NCBI RefSeq assembly: GCF_900115785.1 | Contig: NZ_FOYS01000003.1 | Coordinates: 310,001-374,000, forward strand | DNA length: 64,000 nt | Direction: 5' to 3' | Source of the DNA: Halogeometricum limi | GTDB lineage: Archaea; Halobacteriota; Halobacteria; Halobacteriales; Haloferacaceae | Part shown: one piece after another, positions 57,585-64,000 of the stretch | Numbering within the stretch: the stretch's first letter is position 1 | Layout of the letters: each line of letters begins with the position of its first letter | Notes under the pieces: generated by a model | The model's input: the letters and a program-made list of their open reading frames with translations, nothing else | What the model was told of the DNA's origin: nothing | Database searches by the model: none | Position numbers and translations under genes: made by a program

Positions 57585-57830
57585 GGTGTGCTGCGTACAT
57601 CGCGCCCGTCTGAGCGCATCTCTTCGTATTCCGGGGATACAATTAAGGGTTGCGAATTGAAACGCCGTCGTTCGATTCGCCCGACGGAACGGCGCTTCGT
57701 CGAAGCCGACCCCGACGCCCTCCGCTTCGGAGACGAGAGGTACTCGCGTGGCGAGCGGAACCCCGACAGGCTTAAGCCGATGTACTTGTTTGTACATTAT
57801 AACCCGAACACGTACATCGGTGTCTCTACC
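57585..57830. other. tRNA-trp intergenic region
   Basis: Divergent region between tRNA-Val (minus) and trpD. A TATA-like TTATAA at 57797-57802 and TGTACA-type boxes serve trpD. The rest shows an open frame without support and no further feature. Confidence 0.6.
57777..57820 (+). promoter_or_regulatory. TGTACA boxes around the trp operon TATA element
   Basis: Three half-related sites: TGTACt at 57781-57786, perfect TGTACA at 57791-57796, and cGTACA at 57811-57816. CCGATGTAC (57777-57785) and GTACATCGG (57812-57820) form a perfect 9-bp inverted repeat. They flank TTATAA, 31 bases from the trpD ATG. TGTACA is the consensus of the TRP box bound by TrpY in Methanothermobacter; whether a TrpY-like protein acts here is inference. 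Confidence 0.6.
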
Positions 57831-58865
57831 ATGACGCTTCAAACCTACATCGAACGAGCGACGGAGGGCGAGGACCTGACGCTGGACGAGGCCCGCGAGG
57901 CCGCGCGACTCGTCTTCGAGGAAGCGACCGACGCGCAGATCGGCGCGCTGTTGACCGCTCTCCGCGCCAAGGGCGAGACGGAGACCGAAATCGCGGGGTT
58001 CGCGCGGGGGATGCGCGACGCCGCGCTCACCATCGAACCCGACCGACGACCGCTCGTCGACACCTGCGGCACCGGCGGCGACGACTACGACACCATCAAC
58101 GTCTCGACGACCAGCGCCATCGTCGCCGCGGGCGCGGGCGCGGCCGTCGCCAAACATGGCAACTACTCCGTCTCCTCCTCGTCGGGGAGCGCGGACGTGC
58201 TGGAAGTCGCTGGCGCGGACGTGGCCGCGGAACCGCCGGCCGTCGAGGAGGCCATCGAACGCGACGGCATCGGCTTCATGCTCGCGCCGGTGTTCCACCC
58301 CGCGATGAAGGCCGTCATCGGCCCGCGCAAGGAACTCGGCATGCGGACCATCTTCAACGTCCTCGGCCCGCTTACGAACCCCGCGGGCGCGCAGGCGCAG
58401 GTCGTCGGCGTCTACGACCCCGACCTCGTCCCCGTCCTCGCCCGCGCGCTCACGCAGATGCCCGTCGAACGCGCACTCGTCGTCCACGGTTCCGGGATGG
58501 ACGAGATAGCCCTGCACGACGAGACGGTCGTCGCCGAAGTCCGCGGCGACGAGATAGAGGAGTACACCATCTCGCCCGCGGACCTCGGCCTCGATTCGGC
58601 ACCCGTCTCCGAGGTGGCGGGCGGCACGCCCGAGGAGAACGCGGCGGACCTGCGCGGCATCGTCACCGGCGAGGTGACCGGCCCGAAGCGCGACATCATC
58701 CTCGCGAACGCGGGCGCGGCAATCTACGTCGCCGGACTGGCCGACTCGCTCGCCGAGGGGGTCGAGGCGGCCGCCGAGGCCATCGACTCCGGCGCGGCCG
58801 CGGAGACGTTCGCGGACCTCTGCGGCACCGACGCCGAGACGACGACCGAGTCGGCGGAGGCCTGA
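57831..58865 (+). CDS. trpD: Anthranilate phosphoribosyltransferase
   Basis: 344 residues from ATG 57831. Joins anthranilate to PRPP, the second tryptophan step. VDTCGTGGDDYDTINVSTTSAIVAAG (PRPP/Mg site), KHGNYSVSSSSGSADVLE (anthranilate/PRPP site), PVFHPAMKAVIGPRKELGMRTIFNVLGPLTNP are complete. First gene of trpDFEG, the arrangement known from Haloferax volcanii. Next gene starts 1 base after the stop. Confidence 0.96.
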   Translation: MTLQTYIERATEGEDLTLDEAREAARLVFEEATDAQIGALLTALRAKGETETEIAGFARGMRDAALTIEPDRRPLVDTCGTGGDDYDTINVSTTSAIVAAGAGAAVAKHGNYSVSSSSGSADVLEVAGADVAAEPPAVEEAIERDGIGFMLAPVFHPAMKAVIGPRKELGMRTIFNVLGPLTNPAGAQAQVVGVYDPDLVPVLARALTQMPVERALVVHGSGMDEIALHDETVVAEVRGDEIEEYTISPADLGLDSAPVSEVAGGTPEENAADLRGIVTGEVTGPKRDIILANAGAAIYVAGLADSLAEGVEAAAEAIDSGAAAETFADLCGTDAETTTESAEA

Positions 58866-58866
58866 G

Positions 58867-59520
58867 ATGGTCCGCGTCAAGATCTGCGGCGTGACCTCCG
58901 AGGCGGACCTCGACGCGGTGGAGGCGGCCGGTGCGGACGCCGTCGGCCTCATCGCGGACGTCCCGGTCGACACGCCGCGCGAACTGTCGCTCGTCCGGGC
59001 GGGCGAACTGGCCGCCGCGGCCCCGCCGTTCCTGACGACGACGCTCGTGACGATGCCGGAGACGGTCGGCGACGCCATCGACGCCGGGACCGCGGTGAAC
59101 CCCGACGTGCTCCAGATTCACGGCGACTTCGACGGCGAGGACTTCCGCGCGATTCGCGCCGGTGCCGACGCGCGCGTGTTCGCCGTCGTCGACGCCGAAG
59201 CCCCCCAGCGCGCGCGAGCGCTCGACGGCGCGGTTGACGGCGTCGTCGTCGACTCCGTCACCGCGGGCGGCGCGGGCGGGACGGGAGAGACGCACGACTG
59301 GAAGCAGACGGCGGACGTCGTCTCGACGCTCGACTCGCCGGTCGTCCTCGCCGGCGGACTCACGCCCGAGAACGTCGCCGAGGCCGTCGAGACCGTCGCT
59401 CCTTACGCCGTCGACGTTGCCAGCGGTGTCGAGTCCAGCGGCGGCGTGAAAGACCACGACGCGGTCCGGCGATTCGTCCGCGAAGCGAAGGCGGTCGAGA
59501 CGCGGGAGGCGACGGCGTGA
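58867..59520 (+). CDS. trpF: Phosphoribosylanthranilate isomerase
   Basis: 217 residues. MVRVKICGVTSEADLD holds the catalytic Cys 7 (KICGVT); the catalytic Asp is in the central VDSVTAGG block; VVLAGGLTPENVAEAV is the phosphate-binding end of the TIM barrel. Third step. One base from trpD and 4-base overlap with trpE (GTGA at 59517-59520). Confidence 0.94.
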   Translation: MVRVKICGVTSEADLDAVEAAGADAVGLIADVPVDTPRELSLVRAGELAAAAPPFLTTTLVTMPETVGDAIDAGTAVNPDVLQIHGDFDGEDFRAIRAGADARVFAVVDAEAPQRARALDGAVDGVVVDSVTAGGAGGTGETHDWKQTADVVSTLDSPVVLAGGLTPENVAEAVETVAPYAVDVASGVESSGGVKDHDAVRRFVREAKAVETREATA

Positions 59521-61136
59521 GTCGTTCCGACGGCGCGGAGACGCCGCTCTCGCTCACGCGCGAGGCGTTCCGCTCGCTCGTCGCGGACGAGGACGAGGCC
59601 GTCGTCGCGCACCTCACCGCCGACCTGCCGACGACGACGCCGCTCACCGCCTACGCCGCACTCGCAGACCGGAGCGACTACGGCTTCCTCTTAGAGAGCG
59701 CGGAGAAGACGGCGTCCAGTGACCCCGCTGGCGCGTTCGCTCCGGACCACGCGACGGCCGACAGACACGCGCGCTACTCGTTCGTCGGCTACGACCCCGA
59801 CGCCGTCGTCACCGTCGGCCCCGACGGGTCGACCGTCGAATCGCTCGGTGGGCGCGCCGCCGACTACGTCGTCCCGGACGACGGCGACGTGTTGGACAGT
59901 CTCCGCGGCGCGTTGCCGAACCTCTCGCGCGTCGGCTTCCCCGACGACGACAGACAGCGACTGCGCGGCGGCCTCGTCGGCTTCCTCGCGTACGAGGCCG
60001 TCTACGACCTCTGGCTGAACGAGGTGGGCGTCGAACGCCCCGAGACTGACACGCCCGACGCGCAGTTCGTCCTCACCACGAAGACGCTCTCGTTCGACCA
60101 CGCCGAGGAGACGGCGACGCTCGTCTTCACGCCCGTCGTCGGCCCCGAAGACGACCCCGACGAGGTGTACGACGAACTCCGCGCCGAGGCCGAACGGGTC
60201 CGAGCGACGCTCCGCGACGCCGAACGTCCCGAGACGGGCGGGTTCGTCCGCACGGACGAGACGGCCGGACCGCAGGCGGAGTACGAAGCCGCCGTCAGGA
60301 CGACGAAAGAGCACGTCTTGGACGGCGACATCTATCAGGGCGTGATATCCCGCGTCCGCGAACTCCGCGGGCAGGTGGACCCGATGGGGCTGTACGAGGC
60401 GCTCCGCGAGGTGAACCCCTCGCCGTACATGTACCTGCTCCGCCACGACGACAGACACGTCGTCGGCGCGAGTCCGGAGACGCTCGTCTCCGTCCACGGC
60501 GACAGAGTCGTCTCGAACCCCATCGCGGGCACCTGCGAACGCGGAACCAGTCCGGTGGAGGACCGCCGACTCGCCGGAGAGATGCTCGCCGACGGCAAAG
60601 AGCGTGCGGAGCACACGATGCTCGTGGACCTCGCGCGGAACGACGTGCGGCGCGTCAGCGAGGCCGGGAGCGTCCGCGTCGAGGAGTTCATGAACGTGCT
60701 GAAGTACAGCCACGTCCAGCACATCGAGTCCACCGTGACGGGGACGCTCGCGCCCGAGTACGACTCGTTCGACGCGACGCGGGCGACGTTCCCGGCGGGG
60801 ACGCTCACCGGTGCGCCGAAAGTGCGCGCGATGGAGATAATCGACGACCTCGAACTGACGCCGCGCGGCGTCTACGGCGGCGGCGTCGGCTACTACTCGT
60901 GGTCCGGCGACGCCGACTTCGCCATCGTCATCCGGACGGCGACGGTCGAACGCAGAGACGACGAAGACGTGATATCCGTCCGCGCGGGCGCGGGACTCGT
61001 CGCCGACAGCGACCCGACCGCCGAGTACGAGGAGACCGAACAGAAGATGGGCGGCGTCCTCGCGGCCGTCGAGCGCATCGAATGCGAAACTGCCCCCGAA
61101 ACGGTCGAAGACGGGCCGGAGGCGGTGAGTCGATGA
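59517..61136 (+). CDS. trpE: Anthranilate synthase component I
   Basis: 539 residues from GTG 59517. Makes anthranilate from chorismate with TrpG. The tryptophan feedback motif LLES is present (DYGFLLESAEKT, about 57-68). Catalytic region YQGVISRVREL, GTCERGTSPVEDRRLAGEML, EHTMLVDLARNDVRRVSEAGSV, AGTLTGAPKVRAMEI and VRAGAGLVADSDP are in order. End overlaps trpG by 4 bases (ATGA). The feedback motif suggests control by tryptophan. Confidence 0.96.
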   Translation: MSRSDGAETPLSLTREAFRSLVADEDEAVVAHLTADLPTTTPLTAYAALADRSDYGFLLESAEKTASSDPAGAFAPDHATADRHARYSFVGYDPDAVVTVGPDGSTVESLGGRAADYVVPDDGDVLDSLRGALPNLSRVGFPDDDRQRLRGGLVGFLAYEAVYDLWLNEVGVERPETDTPDAQFVLTTKTLSFDHAEETATLVFTPVVGPEDDPDEVYDELRAEAERVRATLRDAERPETGGFVRTDETAGPQAEYEAAVRTTKEHVLDGDIYQGVISRVRELRGQVDPMGLYEALREVNPSPYMYLLRHDDRHVVGASPETLVSVHGDRVVSNPIAGTCERGTSPVEDRRLAGEMLADGKERAEHTMLVDLARNDVRRVSEAGSVRVEEFMNVLKYSHVQHIESTVTGTLAPEYDSFDATRATFPAGTLTGAPKVRAMEIIDDLELTPRGVYGGGVGYYSWSGDADFAIVIRTATVERRDDEDVISVRAGAGLVADSDPTAEYEETEQKMGGVLAAVERIECETAPETVEDGPEAVSR

Positions 61137-61756
61137 GTCTCCGCGTCGTCGTCGTCGACAACTTCGACTCGTTCACGTACAACCTCGTGGAGTATCTCTC
61201 CGAGCAACGCGTCGACGGCGAGGCGGTCGAGGTCCTCGTCAGGAAGAACACGGCCTCGCTCGACGAGATTCGCGAGTTGGACCCGGACGCACTCGTTCTC
61301 AGTCCGGGGCCGGGACACCCGAAGAACGACCGCGACGTCGGCGTGACGAACGAGGTGCTCACGACGCTCTCCCAGTCGGTTCCGACGCTGGGCGTCTGCC
61401 TCGGCCTCGAAGCGGCGGTGTACGCCTACGGCGGCGAGATAGGCCACGCGCCCGAACCGATTCACGGCAAGGCGTTCCCCGTCGACCACGACGGCCGCGG
61501 CGTGTTCGCCGGACTCGAACAGGGCTTTCAGGCCGGGCGTTACCACTCGCTCGTCGCCACGAGCGTTCCCGACTGCTACGAGGTGTCGGCGACGACGGAC
61601 CACTTCGGCGAGGAACTCGTGATGGGCGTCCGCCACCGCGAGTTCCCCATCGAGGCGGTGCAGTTCCACCCCGAGAGCGTCCTCACGGCCGTCGGTCACG
61701 ACGTCGTCCGGAACTTCCTGGACGTCGTCGTCGCCGACGAACGCGCGGTCGTCTGA
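61133..61756 (+). CDS. trpG: Anthranilate synthase component II (glutamine amidotransferase)
   Basis: 207 residues from ATG 61133; a GGAGG at about 61118 precedes it. Class I GATase: VVDNFDSFTYN, LSPGPGHPKNDRD, nucleophile Cys in LGVCLGLEAAV, catalytic HPE in VQFHPES. The usual Gln after the nucleophile loop is Glu (GLE not GHQ), as I recall in other haloarchaeal TrpG; effect unclear. Last gene of trpDFEG. Confidence 0.94.
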   Translation: MSLRVVVVDNFDSFTYNLVEYLSEQRVDGEAVEVLVRKNTASLDEIRELDPDALVLSPGPGHPKNDRDVGVTNEVLTTLSQSVPTLGVCLGLEAAVYAYGGEIGHAPEPIHGKAFPVDHDGRGVFAGLEQGFQAGRYHSLVATSVPDCYEVSATTDHFGEELVMGVRHREFPIEAVQFHPESVLTAVGHDVVRNFLDVVVADERAVV

Positions 61757-61805
61757 CGGCGACGGAAGCGGAGTCCGCGGACGCGACGAGACCGCTTCTC
61801 CGCGT

Positions 61806-62636
61806 CTACGACGCGTTCGGCGTGACCCGGTGGACCAGTATCGGAGCCACCAACACCCCGGCGAGGACGACGGCCACCACCGGAGCGACGACGAGTAGCG
61901 GCGGGTCGAGTTCGGTCGCGAAGTAGGCTAACACGCCGAGGACGGGCAGGACGACGGCGGTGAGGAGGGCTCTGCTGAGGTTCGTCTCGATGACGGGAAC
62001 GGAGTCGAACGCCCGCCACGCGAGGAGGGCACCGACTGCACCGCCGAAGACGGCGAGGCCCGACTGGTTCGCACCCGTGACCGCGAGGGCGGCCAGCGAG
62101 AACGCGCCCGCCAGCCAGAACGCCGTGCTGGGTTCGTCGTCCGTGACGTACAACGCGCCGGCGACGAACAGGAGGGCGACGATAACGCCCGCGGTGACGT
62201 CCCTGACGTAGTGGACGCCGATGACGACGCGGGACAGCGAGACGAGCGTGATGAGGACGGCGGCGACGGCGTACCGGAGGCGGCGCGTCCCGACGTCGAG
62301 CGTGTACGCGAGGAGCGAGTAGCCGATGGTCGACTGCATCGCGTGGCCACTCGGGAAACTGTAGCCGTCGATGGTGACGGCCGCGATGGAGTCGGACGGC
62401 CGCGGGAGGGCGAAACCGTTCTTCAGCGTGTAGATGAGGCCCATTCCGGCGAGGAGGACGCCGAGTCCGTGCGCGCCCCGCCGCCTGTCGCCGAACCAGT
62501 AGTCGGCGATGAACAGCGCGAACAACACGCCCGCGTCGCCGAGATACGTTACCGCGACGAAGACGGGGACGAGTTCCGGCGGAATCAGTTCTCGAATCGC
62601 GGTTCCGAGTTCCTGTCCGACGACCTGTGTCTGCAT
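61806..62636 (-). CDS. PAP2-family membrane phosphatase
   Basis: 276 residues with about eight hydrophobic spans. The three phosphatase motifs are KNGFALPRP (about 72-80), SFPSGHAM (about 93-100) and SRVVIGVHYVRDV (about 137-149). Acts on lipid phosphates or pyrophosphates at the membrane; substrate unknown. TATA-like ACAATTACG about 28 bases upstream. Confidence 0.92.
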   Translation of the reverse strand: MQTQVVGQELGTAIRELIPPELVPVFVAVTYLGDAGVLFALFIADYWFGDRRRGAHGLGVLLAGMGLIYTLKNGFALPRPSDSIAAVTIDGYSFPSGHAMQSTIGYSLLAYTLDVGTRRLRYAVAAVLITLVSLSRVVIGVHYVRDVTAGVIVALLFVAGALYVTDDEPSTAFWLAGAFSLAALAVTGANQSGLAVFGGAVGALLAWRAFDSVPVIETNLSRALLTAVVLPVLGVLAYFATELDPPLLVVAPVVAVVLAGVLVAPILVHRVTPNAS

Positions 62637-62710
62637 TCCCCGAATAGTCGGGCTTCGGCGTAATTGTATGTGGTGGCCGGAAGAAGGCTACATCGACCGC
62701 TTCGGTCCTC

Positions 62711-62938
62711 TCAGATGCCGAGCCCGAAGAACGAGAGCACGAGGAGGATACCGATAATCAGCGCCGCGATGGTGACGAGACGCCACGCGACGTTCAGCAC
62801 GATGCGCCCGAGGAGGACGACGACGGCGAGTGCGACGACGACGACGAACGCCTGTCCGAGCGTCGTGTCGAGCAGGCCACCCAACTGCAGTGCGAGTGCC
62901 GAGAACGCGGCGGGGACGGCGAGGAGTGACGGGTGCAT
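62711..62938 (-). CDS. Small membrane protein
   Basis: 75 residues with two to three hydrophobic spans (LLAVPAAFSALALQLGGLL, AFVVVVALAVVVLLGRIVL, LVTIAALIIGILLVLSFFGLGI). CTTAATCG about 28 bases upstream. No motif recognised. Confidence 0.7.
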   Translation of the reverse strand: MHPSLLAVPAAFSALALQLGGLLDTTLGQAFVVVVALAVVVLLGRIVLNVAWRLVTIAALIIGILLVLSFFGLGI

Positions 62939-63058
62939 AGTGCACGTATCACCGCGAGAACGATTAAGTATGTGGTGGTGCCCGCGCCTCGGTGGACCGT
63001 TTCGAGCGTGGCATCATCGTGTAGATACTAATTCTGATAGCTTCTGGCGTGAGAGATA

Positions 63059-63077
63059 GTATTTGAAGTTCAAATAC
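63059..63077. promoter_or_regulatory. 19-bp near-perfect palindrome
   Basis: GTATTTGAA and TTCAAATAC, 9-bp perfect arms with a single G between. It is 378 bases before nrdJ and 121 bases after the minus-strand gene's start. A dimeric regulator site is the likely meaning, but its target is not identified. Confidence 0.4.
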
Positions 63078-63122
63078 CCACGGCGGGCGACGCCGAACCG
63101 TCGTTTCACCCGCCAATCCGCT

Positions 63123-63147
63123 AGCCGAACCCCCCTTCGGTTCGGCT
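63123..63147 (+). other. 9-bp stem hairpin
   Basis: AGCCGAACC (63123-63131) pairs with GGTTCGGCT (63139-63147) with a 7-base loop. No U-run follows. Could be part of a transcribed leader or a terminator of unseen origin. Confidence 0.4.
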
Positions 63148-63364
63148 GGATATCGCGCCGTAGTCGTGCGATTCCGGCTCCGAGCAGTTCACTTTCGCTC
63201 CGCTACGGCCAGCGTTAATGAGCGGCGGACCGTACGTACAGTCAGTGCTGTGCGATTGGTTGGGTGCCGAGCAAACTTCGTATCGAAAATCCGATAATTC
63301 GGTGAGCGAGATACCGATACCGAAGCCTTAACGGACGCACCCAACTTCACAAGCCATCGTTACA

Positions 63365-63433
63365 ATGACTGGAACTGAGTTAGCGACCCGATTCGAAAAC
63401 GCCCGGTGTGGGGTCACTGGGCGGGAGGAATAG
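63365..63433 (+). other. Possible 22-codon leader ORF upstream of nrdJ
   Basis: ATG 63365 to TAG 63431-63433 (MTGTELATRFENARC...). The stop lies 3 bases before the nrdJ ATG, and the frame covers both the hairpin and the Shine-Dalgarno of nrdJ. CCTTAACGG upstream could start the transcript. Translation through it would open the hairpin; this is inference and the frame could be chance. Confidence 0.4.
63400..63428 (+). promoter_or_regulatory. Leader hairpin adjacent to nrdJ Shine-Dalgarno
   Basis: CGCCCGGTG (63400-63408) pairs with CACTGGGCG (63415-63423), 9 pairs with one G-T, loop TGGGGT. GGAGG (63424-63428) follows directly, 8 bases before the ATG. SD-led starts are uncommon in a leaderless-rich genome, so the pair suggests translation control. 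Confidence 0.5.
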
Positions 63434-63436
63434 TAG

Positions 63437-64000
63437 ATGAGTCACGCGGACCTTTCGGCGGACGAACTCGTCCTGCCCATCAAACGCACGGAGGGGGACA
63501 CGCTCGAAGAACGTCTGACCTCGAACGCCTACAACAACATCCTGCCGGCGCGGTACCTGCGCAAGGACGCCAACGGCGACCTGACCGAGACGCAAGAGGA
63601 ACTGTTCGTTCGCGTCGCGAAGAACATCTCGCTGGCGGAGGCGGTGTACGAGGCGGAGAAACGCGACGTCGAGATACCCGTCACGCCCGAGCAGTTGAAG
63701 CCGGGCCATCCGCGGCGCGACGAACTCGCCGCCGAGGTGTTCGGGAAGGGCGTCACCGCGGAGGACACCGCGGAGGCGACGCTCTCGGTGTACAACGTCA
63801 ACAAGTTCGCCTACGACACCGTCGTCCCGGAACTCCCCGAGGAGATTCGCTCCGTCGTCGAGGAGAAGCGCGACACGTTCCAAGAGATGATGGAGTCGCT
63901 GTCGTTCATGCCGAACTCGCCGACGCTGATGAACGCGGGCGACGAACTCCAACAGCTCTCGGCCTGTTTCGTCGACTCGCCCGACGACGACATCACGGAC
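63437..64000 (+). CDS. nrdJ: Adenosylcobalamin-dependent ribonucleotide reductase, 5' part
   Basis: 188 codons from ATG 63437 to the window end. It reads into the class II reductase start: LTSNAYNNILPARYLRKDANGDLTETQEELFVRVAKNIS, then SLSFMPNSPTLMNAGDELQQLSACFV, where the Cys in SACFV is the first active-site cysteine. Makes deoxyribonucleotides for DNA synthesis in a B12-dependent, oxygen-independent way. B12 dependence is inferred from family resemblance because the diagnostic middle lies outside the window. Confidence 0.85.
   Translation, partial: MSHADLSADELVLPIKRTEGDTLEERLTSNAYNNILPARYLRKDANGDLTETQEELFVRVAKNISLAEAVYEAEKRDVEIPVTPEQLKPGHPRRDELAAEVFGKGVTAEDTAEATLSVYNVNKFAYDTVVPELPEEIRSVVEEKRDTFQEMMESLSFMPNSPTLMNAGDELQQLSACFVDSPDDDITD

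Larger units (their letters stand above)
62939..63364. other. Gap of about 430 bases before nrdJ leader
   Basis: Non-coding. It holds the 63059-63077 palindrome, the 63123-63147 hairpin, short TATCG/CGATA and TCGGT/ACCGA inverted pairs near 63277-63320, and CCTTAACGG (about 63326-63334), a possible promoter for the leader ORF. No gene, tRNA or known riboswitch seen. Confidence 0.5.

Noticed and set aside
63365-63436. Cobalamin riboswitch before nrdJ
   Set aside because: The sequence has a CACTGGGCGGG stretch, but no complete B12-box core, and archaeal B12 riboswitches are not expected.

Overview
The window is GC-rich chromosomal DNA of a halophilic archaeon, most likely a member of the Haloferacales. 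Evidence: very acidic proteomes in every frame called, leaderless genes with a TATA-like element 25-32 bases before the start codon, archaeal markers (Cdc48, RadB, S8e, MptA, TrmB-type regulator, NurA and HerA-like proteins), and the split haloarchaeal trp gene order trpDFEG. Gene order is ordinary core chromosome with one insertion sequence and one small low-GC island.

Layout. 1-618: 5' part of homoserine kinase. 671-2505: complete IS200/IS605 element (tnpA-tnpB) that landed exactly in the stop codon of a 7TM sensor histidine kinase gene (2502-4385). 4.5-11.5 kb: two flavoprotein oxidoreductases, an HTH regulator, two paralogous small membrane proteins, small haloarchaeal proteins, and GTP cyclohydrolase MptA. 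11.5-22 kb: TrmB-type regulator, DUF255 thioredoxin-like protein, FxsA, tRNA-Ile(GAT), a phosphoribosyltransferase-HAD fusion, SUI1-like factor, Ca/Na antiporter with GNAT protein, small membrane proteins. 22.4-29 kb: carB with a strong dyad in its promoter region, an SDR-like protein, NAD kinase, and a KaiC-like ATPase. 29-38.5 kb: nitroreductase, UspA, HerA-like ATPase, EamA transporter, NurA-domain protein, HAD hydrolase, S8e.

38.5-46.8 kb is a phosphate regulon: an AbrB-PhoU regulator divergent from pstS-pstC-pstA-pstB, then a stand-alone PhoU. 47-55 kb: low-GC lipoprotein gene, Cdc48, LarC, an alpha/beta hydrolase, and a RuvC/RNase H-fold protein divergent from radB. 55-64 kb: a 4-CBS protein with an HPF-like tail, tRNA-Val(GAC), the tightly overlapped trpDFEG operon preceded by TGTACA boxes, PAP2 phosphatase, and the 5' part of a B12-dependent ribonucleotide reductase with a structured leader.

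The most interesting unexplained signal is a family of about 95-140 bp two-hairpin elements (28886-29025, 46825-46937, 47766-47860). All three copies sit within 8 bases of a stop codon in the same orientation as the gene (KaiC-like, PhoU, Cdc48), and the second hairpin shows a compensatory base change. Function assignments are from reading the sequence and recalled family features; no database search was run.
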